Assembly: GCA_022509145.1 (NCBI GenBank)
Contig: JAFLTX010000014.1
Coordinates: 1 to 37,777 of the forward strand
Length of the DNA stretch: 37,777 bases
Direction: 5' to 3'
DNA from: Muribaculaceae bacterium
GTDB taxonomy: Bacteria; Bacteroidota; Bacteroidia; Bacteroidales; Muribaculaceae
Part shown: positions 1 to 7,841 of the stretch, in pieces
Layout of the letters: each line of letters starts with the position of its first letter
Position numbering within the stretch: position 1 is the first letter of the stretch
Program-made: the position numbers and the translations under genes
Notes under the pieces: model-generated
Seen by the model: only the letters and a program-made list of their open reading frames with translations
Database searches by the model: none
Told to the model about the DNA's origin: nothing

Positions 1-125
1 ATTTCGTTTTTTCCGCCCGACCACATCCACCACCCTACATCACACATATTTTCAACTAGTTATGGCGCAACCATCAATTTAACACTGTGCACATTTCGTT
101 TTCATGCCCATATAGAGAATCTATC

Positions 126-338
126 TCAACACCTTATTGGTTTATATTCCGGTTTGAGAACATATCTGTAATGCGAATATTCCTCCCATTCTTTTAAACA
201 CTCTTTGGTTCCACTCAAAAACAATCTGTTGATGTCTGGAAAATATTTAATGAAAGACCCAGACAGAATATCATGATTCTCTAACAGCTTTTTCAAGACT
301 GGAATTAACCCCTTACTGTCCATAATGTGGATTGACAT
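126..338 (-). CDS. Small hypothetical protein (70 aa)
   Basis: An open frame of 70 codons starts with ATG and ends in TGA. I do not recognise the product. It is mixed alpha/beta in character, with a helix-like stretch GLIPVLKKLLENHD near residues 10-23 and an acidic/aromatic segment CLKEWEEYSHYRY near residues 47-59. It has no signal peptide or membrane segment. It lies in AT-rich accessory DNA just upstream (to the left) of a terminator-like hairpin at 361-383. It could be a real small gene, a remnant of a larger one, or chance. Confidence 0.3.
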   Translation of the reverse strand: MSIHIMDSKGLIPVLKKLLENHDILSGSFIKYFPDINRLFLSGTKECLKEWEEYSHYRYVLKPEYKPIRC

Positions 339-360
339 TATACTTCTGTTGAAGTAGATT

Positions 361-390
361 GGCCTGGTCGCCAGCTCCAGGCCTATTTTT
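361..390 (+). terminator. Hairpin with trailing T run
   Basis: GGCCTGG at 361-367 pairs perfectly with CCAGGCC at 377-383 and is followed by TATTTTT, the form of an intrinsic terminator reading rightward. No plus-strand gene is visible to its left in this window, so either its gene starts outside the window or the hairpin serves another purpose, such as blocking transcription into the minus-strand gene at 458-1153. Confidence 0.45.
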
Positions 391-457
391 GCGATCTTTA
401 GCTAAGTTTCATCAAAATAGACCGCTCTGATTTTAACATTTGTTATTAGTTGGGGTT

Positions 458-1153
458 TTATATTATAGAAAAAATTATTTTATCAATACAAATAGTAACT
501 ATTACCTTACCAGGCACATTCTCAAACTCACCTATCCATTCATCATCGTCTTTAATCCACAAGCCTTTCTGCTTCGTTATTTGATCTTCCTCCATAATTT
601 GTGTTATGATTTCCTTTATATCATATTTATCATCAATAATGTCGGGATTCCTTTTAATTATATACTCACGATAACCATTATCACCACAATATTCTGTAAC
701 TATTGAATTTTGAGTAAGTCTCCTTGCAATTTGATTAATCTTTTCATAAGTCCATTTTACCCAATCTATCATTTGGAATTCAACAACAAGTTTATCTCCC
801 TCAACATTGATCAAACAGGAAATGGGACACTCATTATGAAGGTAAATGCCTGCCAATTTTACGGAAGGATCAATGTATTGGATATAATTATTCTTTAAAA
901 AAATCTCGTCTATTTTTTCTAAAATAATAGTTTTGTCAATATTATTATCTAATGTGGCGCTAAATTCTATTGTGAAGGGATCGAATGATTTATTAGTTTG
1001 GGATAATTCAATCTCTGTTGCAACATTCATATCATTACATATAATTTCATTTAGTTTGATAAACTGGGTTATAGGAATTCTTGTTAATGATATAGCTGAT
1101 ACGTTTACATTGAAAAAACAATAGATGATAGAAAGTAGAATCAATTTTTTCAT
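458..1153 (-). CDS. Exported protein of unknown function (231 aa)
   Basis: The protein begins with a classical signal peptide: MKK, a hydrophobic stretch to about residue 17, and a VSA-like cleavage site near residue 20. It has no lipobox cysteine, so it should be periplasmic or secreted. The mature part alternates short beta-like segments with acidic stretches and has a few cysteines (for example near NECPISCLI and TEYCGDNGY). I recognise no family. The coding strand is AT-rich like its surroundings and unlike the fructan locus further right. The start is the only ATG that gives an intact signal sequence. No operon partner is visible. Confidence 0.65.
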   Translation of the reverse strand: MKKLILLSIIYCFFNVNVSAISLTRIPITQFIKLNEIICNDMNVATEIELSQTNKSFDPFTIEFSATLDNNIDKTIILEKIDEIFLKNNYIQYIDPSVKLAGIYLHNECPISCLINVEGDKLVVEFQMIDWVKWTYEKINQIARRLTQNSIVTEYCGDNGYREYIIKRNPDIIDDKYDIKEIITQIMEEDQITKQKGLWIKDDDEWIGEFENVPGKVIVTICIDKIIFSII

Positions 1154-1454
1154 TTTTAAAGATTTTCGTTACCTTAAAGCTTGTTATATTTAAATACAAT
1201 GAATCTAATTCAAATTTAAATAAAAAAATTGATTAGAACAATCTACTTCATAACATTTTTCATTTCTAATAGATTTCAATTATCAAATTTTGAATAGTTT
1301 AGATAATCAAAAACATTATACTACAACCTATCTCATCCTCGTTGTTGCAGAAAAACTTGAAAACATGATTGGCTTTTGCAAGGAAGTATTTTTCCCATCT
1401 TGTCAAAAATGGAGATGACACAACATAATGTTGATTGAAACATAGTTAGTGTAA
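1154..1454. other. AT-rich intergenic stretch, no gene seen
   Basis: This is low-complexity AT-rich DNA between the divergently placed exported-protein gene and the ATPase remnant. I see no convincing open frame, RNA gene or strong promoter motif. It may be eroded coding sequence belonging to the front of the ATPase. Confidence 0.5.
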
Positions 1455-1963
1455 AAAGAAGGCAATAATATCTTAAAGTCTGATTTTGAAGTTATAACTC
1501 TTTTTCATAATTTTGCCATTGAAAAAGAAAGGCAATATTGCCTCGGATTTTCAGCAGAAATGAAAATGGAAATAAGCAAAATATTACAAAACGCATTTCA
1601 CAATTATCACTCGGACAACAACAATCTGTCTTACTAAGTATTTTATTATTATCGGACAGTGAACGACCTCTTTTGATAGATCAACCAGAAGATAATCTTG
1701 ATAGTGAATTCATTTTTAAAACTATTGTTGGAAATTTAAGAAAGATAAAAGAACACCGACAAGTAATAATAGTGACCCAGAATCCTAATATTGCAGTACT
1801 TTGTGATGCAGAGCTTATCATTATGCTTAAAAGTACAAGTATACGTTCTCAAGTTATATCATCTGGTTCTATTGACAATACTGAGACCGTTAATCTTTAT
1901 TGCAATATATTGGAAGGTGGAGACACAGCATTTAAACAACGCAAAAGTATATATGGGTTTTAA
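1455..1963 (+). pseudogene. C-terminal remnant of an SMC/ABC-like AAA ATPase
   Basis: The open part (from about 1538, 141 codons from a TTG) carries only the back half of an ABC-type ATPase: signature LSLGQQQS, Walker B PLLIDQPEDNLDS, then a switch segment VIIVTQNPNIAVL, and a tail EGGDTAFKQRKSIYGF. This matches the C-terminal end of SMC-like and TrlF-type ATPases found in defence islands. There is no Walker A. The preceding frame (about 1455-1570) reads DFEVITLFHNFAIEKE in a different phase, which fits a frameshifted upstream part of the same gene; stops close both frames. I infer a decayed gene whose front half is lost. The family is clear; the exact subfamily is a guess. Confidence 0.7.
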
Positions 1964-2078
1964 TAAGAATTATACACATCGTTATTTTATTTGCAAGTTC
2001 CTTCGCCGATGATGGAGTTTGTTGAGACGAAATTTAATGATCTAAAACATAAACTATTGATATTAATACTAATCTCTA

Positions 2079-3263
2079 ATGGAGAAAATCTATTTTGTTG
2101 AAAGCGTTAAACGTTTTGACAATAAAACAACTGCTTTATTGTTGTATATCCCAGAAAATATTAGTAACTGGGAAAATGAAAATAGAGATTTTAAATGGTT
2201 TGTCAAGACTTATGTTACTGCAAGACAAGCGGAGACCATAAGAGAGGGGACGTATGTATATTCAATAGGCCAGAATGGATACATCTCGGCAAATGAAGAT
2301 GGACGCATTCTGCGAATTAACGAACGTTATAACACATTATTAAATATTCTACGTCAGCGTCTGCAGGATGAATATGTTTTCTCGTACAAGAATATCAATA
2401 CATTATATAGTTATCATATAAATGTCGGACACGGCAATCATTCATTGATTGTTTTTAACGCTGATAATAAATTCCATATTTGGATGGTTGATTGTTCTGA
2501 TTATGATTTTATTTCGCATCATTATTATCGTAAAAATATTGATGAATGTCTGAATCACATTAAGATAAAGTTTGGACAGCCATCTATAAACATTGAGACT
2601 GTGATGTTGACCCATCCGCATTACGATCATTATTCGGGTATTAACTATTACATAAATAAAAATATAATAGACCGAGAAACATTATTTTATATAAATCTGA
2701 AGTGTAATATCAAAAGTCACAACTTCAATAATTTATTGACTAATATTGCCGCGCTTGGCTCGCCTATTATTGAACCATTTAGTTCCAAGAGTGGTGGAAA
2801 TATTCAGATATTGTATCCAGATAAAGCCACCTTCACAAAACACAATCTGACATTAAATAATATGTCGAGCGTTTATAATATTTGTTTTGACGATGTATCT
2901 TATTTTGTTTTCCCGGGAGATTTGGAAACAGAAGGCTGGAAACTAATGAAGACAACCGCATGTGCTCCATATATGAGAAATACACGCTATTATGCTATTT
3001 CGCACCATGGGAGCATAAACGGCCATTTGCGAAATTTTGAGTGTAAAAAAATAGGGCATATAATAAACAGCATAAAAGATTGTTTATCTTCAACTATGGT
3101 TCCTGTTTTAATGGGTAGGAATAAAGCCTTCTCGGAAATTTACTCTGAAAATGTTATCAATGATTTTAGAGGCCGTATAGCATATTCCGAGAAAGATCCA
3201 GCTAATAATAAGGTGCGTTTCCTTGAAATTGATTTGTTGTCATCAACCAAAATGTGGTATTAG
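2079..3263 (+). CDS. Metallo-beta-lactamase-fold hydrolase (ComEC-like MBL domain)
   Basis: This is a 394-residue protein. The first 100 or so residues are an unassigned domain. An MBL fold follows: NVGHGNHSLIVF near residues 115-126, the metal-binding THPHYDH at 178-184, the metal-bridging Asp in FPGDLE near 281, and SHHGS near 309-312. That combination resembles the soluble MBL domain of ComEC and its stand-alone relatives, which hydrolyse phosphodiesters or related bonds. All metal ligands are present, so it should be active. It has no signal peptide and is likely cytoplasmic. It lies 115 bases after the ATPase remnant in the same direction, so the two may once have formed one system. Substrate unknown. 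Confidence 0.8.
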   Translation: MEKIYFVESVKRFDNKTTALLLYIPENISNWENENRDFKWFVKTYVTARQAETIREGTYVYSIGQNGYISANEDGRILRINERYNTLLNILRQRLQDEYVFSYKNINTLYSYHINVGHGNHSLIVFNADNKFHIWMVDCSDYDFISHHYYRKNIDECLNHIKIKFGQPSINIETVMLTHPHYDHYSGINYYINKNIIDRETLFYINLKCNIKSHNFNNLLTNIAALGSPIIEPFSSKSGGNIQILYPDKATFTKHNLTLNNMSSVYNICFDDVSYFVFPGDLETEGWKLMKTTACAPYMRNTRYYAISHHGSINGHLRNFECKKIGHIINSIKDCLSSTMVPVLMGRNKAFSEIYSENVINDFRGRIAYSEKDPANNKVRFLEIDLLSSTKMWY

Positions 3264-3580
3264 ACATTATATTATTGATTTACCAGTCGCCTCAGACCGT
3301 CTCAGATGGTGTTGTTTGTTTGGCTAAAATTCAGAAACTATAAGCTAATTCCCTGATTTAGTGGATTTCAAATTTTCCTCAACGAAGAAGAGTATTAACA
3401 ATACATAATACTGAACATCATTAATTAACTCATCATCGATCCATTTCTAGGTGCTTTTTACCCCAATTCTAGGTCAATTGAGCGAAGCGAAACCATCTGG
3501 AGATTATACTAGTGAAAAGCGGATATCGCAGAACTCGTAAACTTAACGAAATTGGACTGGCGATTCCTGGCTTATCAATA

Positions 3581-3634
3581 AAGAGTGCTTGATTGGAGGG
3601 GTGCCAGCAGGGGCAAGTACAATCAAGCACTCTT
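3581..3634. repeat. Perfect 15-bp inverted repeat with nested hairpin
   Basis: AAGAGTGCTTGATTG at 3581-3595 is exactly complementary to 3620-3634. The 24-base loop contains a second short pair, TGCC and GGCA. It lies between converging genes, so a bidirectional terminator is the plain explanation, but the flanking T tracts are only two or three bases long. A mobile-element end or a REP-like element is an alternative. Confidence 0.75.
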
Positions 3635-3645
3635 AATATGCGACT

Positions 3646-3697
3646 TAAGTTTTGTGCGAACTAAGTTAGGAGGGATATAAGTTTTTTGCGAACTAAG
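3646..3697. repeat. Imperfect 21-base direct repeat, two copies
   Basis: The core TGCGAACTAAGTT occurs twice, each time preceded by AAGTTTT or nearly so, about 30 bases apart; the 21-base units differ at one position. Each copy also contains a short inverted pair (ACTTA with TAAGT, the first being the better). Function unknown. Confidence 0.6.
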
Positions 3698-3730
3698 TTT
3701 TTGGTGGAACTACGTTATGTTTGGGCTTGG

Positions 3731-4603
3731 TTATTGGGTGAGTCTTTCCGGGAGTTTGGGCATGGCGCCTTTCTGGGTGCAGACGTAGGCTGAGGCGTCT
3801 ACGGCTATCTTATGGGCATCACGCACACTCCTACCCTTCAGGATATTGGAGATAAATGCGGCGGTAAAGGAATCGCCGGCCCCTACGGTATCGGCCACCT
3901 CCACCTTGGGAGTGGGGAAGAATGAGATCTCACCGGGAGTAAAGACATAGCTGCCGTTGATGCCGCACGTGAGAATGAGCATCTTAAGGTTGTATTTCCC
4001 AAGCAAAATCCAGCACTTGTTTTCGAGGTCGATGCCGGGATAGCCGAACATGCGCGACACCGTAACGAGCTCCTCATCGTTGATTTTAAGAATGTTGCAC
4101 TTCTCCATCGAATTGCAGAGAATCTCCTTGGTATAGAAATTCTGGCGCAGATTGATGTCGAATACGATCAGAGGATCGTTTTCCGCCGGTATATCGTCGA
4201 GGAAAGCGTTGATTGTGTCGCGGCTCACCACATTGCGCTGCGCCAGCGAACCGAAGCAGAACGCTCTCGTCTCTTTGGCCAGGGCCTTGAGTTCGTCGGT
4301 GTAGGGGATATTGTCCCAGGCGACGTTCTCCTTGATCTCATACTGGGGCACACCTTCCGCGTCGAGCTCCACGAGTACGGTTCCCGTGGGGTAAGGTACG
4401 CGGTCGAGATGATACGAGAGTTCCTTCTCATCAAATTTCGTCACGAGTTCGTCGCCGAGGGGATCCTCGCCGATTGCCGACACGGCACAGCTGTCAAGGC
4501 CGAACTGCTTGACATGGTAAGCGAAGTTGGCGGGAGCACCGCCTATTTTCTTTCCGTCGGGCAGCACGTCCCAGAGTGCTTCACCCATTCCTATTACTTT
4601 CAT
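3731..4603 (-). CDS. Fructokinase, PfkB (ribokinase) family
   Basis: This 290-residue protein phosphorylates a hexose using ATP. The family marks are GGAPANFAYH near residues 21-30 (substrate-binding region of PfkB sugar kinases) and DTVGAGDSFTAAF near 240-252, with the catalytic base Asp in GAGDS. Fructose is the expected substrate because the gene is the last of an apparent operon with a sugar permease (4 bases away) and a GH32 fructanase, the same order as the fructokinase, transporter and GH32 genes of the Bacteroides thetaiotaomicron levan locus. The product would be fructose 6-phosphate (or 1-phosphate), made in the cytoplasm. Length is normal for the family. Confidence in kinase is very high and in fructose high. 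Confidence 0.92.
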   Translation of the reverse strand: MKVIGMGEALWDVLPDGKKIGGAPANFAYHVKQFGLDSCAVSAIGEDPLGDELVTKFDEKELSYHLDRVPYPTGTVLVELDAEGVPQYEIKENVAWDNIPYTDELKALAKETRAFCFGSLAQRNVVSRDTINAFLDDIPAENDPLIVFDINLRQNFYTKEILCNSMEKCNILKINDEELVTVSRMFGYPGIDLENKCWILLGKYNLKMLILTCGINGSYVFTPGEISFFPTPKVEVADTVGAGDSFTAAFISNILKGRSVRDAHKIAVDASAYVCTQKGAMPKLPERLTQ

Positions 4604-4607
4604 GATA

Positions 4608-5795
4608 TTATGCTTTTTTGATTCTCAGAGTATAATAGAGCAGATAGACCACACCCGCGGTCATGATTGCTACGGCACCTACCTGGCCCATGCCTTCGCT
4701 GGCAAAACCCATGCAGAGGGGGAAGATAGTACCGCCGAAAAGACCCATGATCATAAGTCCGGACACTTCGTTTTGCTCCTTGGGAGCATGGTTGAGAGCC
4801 TGCGAGAAGATTACGGAGAAGATGTTGGAGTTGCCGAAACCGATCATGCCGACGCCTACGAAGATGAGGGCCACGCTTGAAGCGGTGAAGAGCATGATCA
4901 TGGCGGCCAGCATTATCACCACGCTGATGCCGAAGAAGATTTTAGGGCTCATTATCCTCAACAGGAAAGCGCCGAGGAAACAGCCGGCCGTACGGCAGAT
5001 GAAGTAAATCACCGTGGCGTATGCAGCGTCTTCAAGCACTACGCCGGCAATCCTTTCGAGCACGATTTTGGGAGCGGTGGTGTTGGTGCCCACATCGATA
5101 CCCACATGGCACATGATCCCTAAGAAACAGAGCAGGATGAAGGGGCGGCCGAGAAGCTTGAGGCAGGTAACGATACCTGAAGACTTGTCCGGCTTCTCCT
5201 CTTGGATGGGTGTGGCGCCGAGAGCTGTCACAGAAATGATGCAGACAATTGCATAGATGGCGAATATGGCTCTCCAGTCGAGACCGAACGTAATCTCTCC
5301 TGCCACTGCTCCCCACGACATGAGAATGGGAGCCAGAAACGAAGCGATGGCCTTGACAAACTGGCCGAAGGTCAGCGTGGAGGCAAGCTTGTTGGGAGCG
5401 ATGAGATTCGATACCAGGGGATTGAGCGAAGTCTGCATGATGGCGTTGCCGATACCCAGGAGAGAGAAAGAGGCGAGCATCAGCCCGTAGCCGTTGCCGA
5501 AGAGGGGCACCACCAGTGAAAGCAGTGTCACTACAAGAGATACGAGCACCGTGTTCTTACGCCCGATCTTGTTCATGAGTATTCCCGTCGGCACTGAGAA
5601 AATCAGAAACCAGAAGAATACCAGCGAGGGGAAGAGGTTGGCCTCTGCGTCGGATAAAGAGAGGTCGCGCTGCACGAAGTTCGAGGCGGCGCCGACGAGA
5701 TCTACGAATCCCATGGCGAAGAAGCAGAACATCACCGGAATTATCTGCAGCAACGTACTTTTCTTCGTGGGATTGTCTAATGCTATGGTTGCCAT
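4608..5795 (-). CDS. Fructose/sugar permease, MFS (fucose-permease-like)
   Basis: The 395-residue integral membrane protein has about twelve hydrophobic segments. The loop GILMNKIGRKNTV near residues 71-83 matches the conserved MFS motif between helices 2 and 3, and the following LGIGNAIMQTSLNPLV is typical of the FHS (FucP/GluP) group of sugar:proton symporters. It should carry the monosaccharide released in the periplasm across the inner membrane. It lies between the fructanase (31 bases upstream) and the fructokinase (4 bases downstream), so fructose is the likely substrate and the three genes are probably one transcript. The start is the first ATG, with no competing start. Confidence 0.88.
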   Translation of the reverse strand: MATIALDNPTKKSTLLQIIPVMFCFFAMGFVDLVGAASNFVQRDLSLSDAEANLFPSLVFFWFLIFSVPTGILMNKIGRKNTVLVSLVVTLLSLVVPLFGNGYGLMLASFSLLGIGNAIMQTSLNPLVSNLIAPNKLASTLTFGQFVKAIASFLAPILMSWGAVAGEITFGLDWRAIFAIYAIVCIISVTALGATPIQEEKPDKSSGIVTCLKLLGRPFILLCFLGIMCHVGIDVGTNTTAPKIVLERIAGVVLEDAAYATVIYFICRTAGCFLGAFLLRIMSPKIFFGISVVIMLAAMIMLFTASSVALIFVGVGMIGFGNSNIFSVIFSQALNHAPKEQNEVSGLMIMGLFGGTIFPLCMGFASEGMGQVGAVAIMTAGVVYLLYYTLRIKKA

Positions 5796-5826
5796 CGTTT
5801 TTTATTTGTTGTAATTTTTGTTTTAC

Positions 5827-7665
5827 TTATTTCATATTTATCTCATATACCTTCAAGTTGGTGACCTCGGCTTTCCCCTTCCCGCTCACCGTGAGTACGG
5901 TGTAAGGTTTTTCGGGGAAAATGAGATTCGTCATCACGCTCTTACCGTCGTTCGCAAACACTTCCACACTGGAGCGATCTACGAAAATTCTCAAGCTTAC
6001 CTTCCCGTCACTGGAGAAAGCCGGAGCCTTGGTAACGGCGGGGAAGTTGTGGGAAATGTCGGTAAACGTGCCGTGCATCCGGTCAAAGATCAGCTCGTCT
6101 GTGGCTGCGTCATAGCTGATGGTGATTTTCTCGCCGTCGGCATTCGAAAGGGTAAACTCTGCCATACCGGTTCCCGAAGCCTTCACGTCAGCCGTAATCT
6201 CGCAGGCACCGTCGTTGGAGCGCGGAAGGCTGAACTTCTTCCCGGCCTTTCCTACTGCCACCTTAGCGGCGCTCACAACTGCCTTTCCCCGAAGCTTCAT
6301 CACTTCCGGCGAAGGAACGCTGGCCAGGAAGAGCTCGCCGTCGGCGTCCTGGAACAGCTTGAGATCGCGCGGGAGGGTGTTGGCACTGCGGAACTGCATG
6401 GTGGGCACCTGATCTGCGTACTCCCAGTTGCTCATCCAACCCAGAGCCACACGGCGTCCGTCGGGAGCATCGCTCCAGGTCACCGTAGCGTAATGGTCTT
6501 TGCCGAAGTCCATCCATTTGGTGGGTATGGAACCGTCTGCAGCCACGTCGGCTGTGAATTTGCCGTCCTTGAAATCGCCGATGAAGTATTGTGTGGCGCT
6601 TCCACCGAAGGGTCCGCCCGGATTCAAGTTTACGATGAGCACCCACTTCTTCTCGCCGGTGCCTTCCACCTCAAGTTCAAAGAGGTCGGGACATTCCCAT
6701 ACCCCTCCTGTGGCGCCCACCTTTCCGAAGGCGTCGGTGCGCGTCCAGTTTTTGAGGTCGGGCGAGCTGAAGAAGAGGATTTCATGATTGAGGGCGTGTG
6801 CAAGCACCATGTTCCATTCCTGCGTCTCCTCGTTCCAGAAAATCTTCGGGTCGCGGGCCTCTGTCTTCATAGTAATCACCGGGTTGCCCGGATAAACCTC
6901 GAAAGTGAGGCCACCGTCGGTGCTGTGAGCGATACTTTGCATCTGGGAATGACCGGCCGACGTGTACATGGCCACAATAGCGTCCTCGCCGAAGCCGGCC
7001 GAGCCAGTGTGGTCGATGGCTGCGCTTCCGCTGAAGATGGCACCCAGGGCATCAGGCTCTATGGCGGCCGGAAGCTGCTCCCAGTGGATAAGGTCTTCGC
7101 TCACGGAATGGCCCCAAGTCATGTTCTGCCATTTCGATCCGTAAGGATTCCACTGATAATACAGATGCCATTTCCCGTCTTTATATACCATACCGTTGGG
7201 ATCGTTCATCCATCCGTATTCGGGAGTGTGATGATAGAGCGGACGGTAATGTTCCTTATTTGTTGTGTCGAAAGTGTCGATGAATGTGAAATCATCCCAC
7301 ACCGTCGTGGTTGTATCATTTTGTTGTGCACCTGCATTCCCTTTCGAAATCTTTTTGAAATCGAGAATAAGGTTCTTCCCTTTATAAGGAGTCAGGTCGA
7401 AGGGAACCGAATAGTCCGGCTTCTTATCCGCCAGGCGAACGTAGAATGTCCCGGCAGATTTGCCGTCGGCGATAATCGTGACGAGTTGGTCGTCTTCATT
7501 TTCCTCAACAGGAATCATAAGATAACGACCTTTTTCGGTGTCTACCCTCACAAAAGTGTGCTGGGCCCCGAGAGTTTCCACCGAAATCCCTTCGGTGGAA
7601 GCTCCCGCTGAAGCATAGGCCGCAACCAATGCAACTAAACTAACTAATAGAGACGTGCTTTTCAT
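5827..7665 (-). CDS. Periplasmic GH32 fructan hydrolase (exo-acting type)
   Basis: The 612-residue protein has a cleavable signal peptide (to about residue 23, no lipobox). An N-terminal beta domain of about 110 residues follows, as in Bacteroidota GH32 enzymes with a DUF4980-like region. The five-blade propeller then has all three catalytic motifs: GWMNDPNG with nucleophile Asp155, EARDP with Asp272, and WECPDLF with acid/base Glu324. A C-terminal beta-sandwich (about 460-605) includes FVDRSSVEVFAND. It should release fructose from levan or inulin oligosaccharides in the periplasm. It is the first gene of the minus-strand operon with permease and fructokinase. Linkage preference cannot be read from sequence. 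Confidence 0.93.
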   Translation of the reverse strand: MKSTSLLVSLVALVAAYASAGASTEGISVETLGAQHTFVRVDTEKGRYLMIPVEENEDDQLVTIIADGKSAGTFYVRLADKKPDYSVPFDLTPYKGKNLILDFKKISKGNAGAQQNDTTTTVWDDFTFIDTFDTTNKEHYRPLYHHTPEYGWMNDPNGMVYKDGKWHLYYQWNPYGSKWQNMTWGHSVSEDLIHWEQLPAAIEPDALGAIFSGSAAIDHTGSAGFGEDAIVAMYTSAGHSQMQSIAHSTDGGLTFEVYPGNPVITMKTEARDPKIFWNEETQEWNMVLAHALNHEILFFSSPDLKNWTRTDAFGKVGATGGVWECPDLFELEVEGTGEKKWVLIVNLNPGGPFGGSATQYFIGDFKDGKFTADVAADGSIPTKWMDFGKDHYATVTWSDAPDGRRVALGWMSNWEYADQVPTMQFRSANTLPRDLKLFQDADGELFLASVPSPEVMKLRGKAVVSAAKVAVGKAGKKFSLPRSNDGACEITADVKASGTGMAEFTLSNADGEKITISYDAATDELIFDRMHGTFTDISHNFPAVTKAPAFSSDGKVSLRIFVDRSSVEVFANDGKSVMTNLIFPEKPYTVLTVSGKGKAEVTNLKVYEINMK

Positions 7666-7729
7666 TTTAAACCCAATGTAAGAAAAAAACTATTTTTGTC
7701 CTTCAAGAATGAAAAACTGAATTTGTTGG

Positions 7730-7737
7730 CAAATATA
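7730..7737 (-). promoter_or_regulatory. Probable -7 box for the GH32-permease-fructokinase operon
   Basis: Read on the minus strand this is TATATTTG, a match to the Bacteroidota -7 consensus TAnnTTTG, about 65 bases before the GH32 start. There is no clear -33 TTTG, as is usual for activator-dependent promoters. A short palindrome, AAGCG with CGCTT at 7743-7759, lies just upstream and could bind a regulator. Confidence 0.5.
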
Positions 7738-7765
7738 TAATGAAGCGCACGTTTCGCTTATAAAA

Positions 7766-7804
7766 TTTAGGGCATAATCTATAAAAAATCAGTCATGCCC
7801 TAAA
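7766..7804 (-). terminator. Hairpin terminator after the sensor gene
   Basis: TTTAGGGCAT at 7766-7775 pairs perfectly with ATGCCCTAAA at 7795-7804, with further A/T pairing outside and T-rich sequence on the minus-strand side. It lies 38 bases past the sensor stop codon and before the GH32 promoter, so it should separate the two transcripts. Confidence 0.7.
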
Positions 7805-7841
7805 ATTTTTCAAAAAATGCTTAATAAATTATATGTGTGCC

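Larger units (their letters stand above)
3264..3730. other. Intergenic region with repeats, no gene
   Basis: This stretch of 467 bases separates the converging hydrolase and fructokinase genes. It marks the change from AT-rich accessory DNA to the more GC-rich fructan locus. It holds two copies of TTCTAGGT (near 3446 and 3470), a large perfect inverted repeat and a 21-base direct repeat, listed separately. I see no coding sequence. Confidence 0.6.

Noticed and set aside
5818..7611. A 597-codon open frame on the plus strand
   Set aside because: It is the antisense shadow of the GH32 gene; the minus strand has signal peptide and all catalytic motifs.
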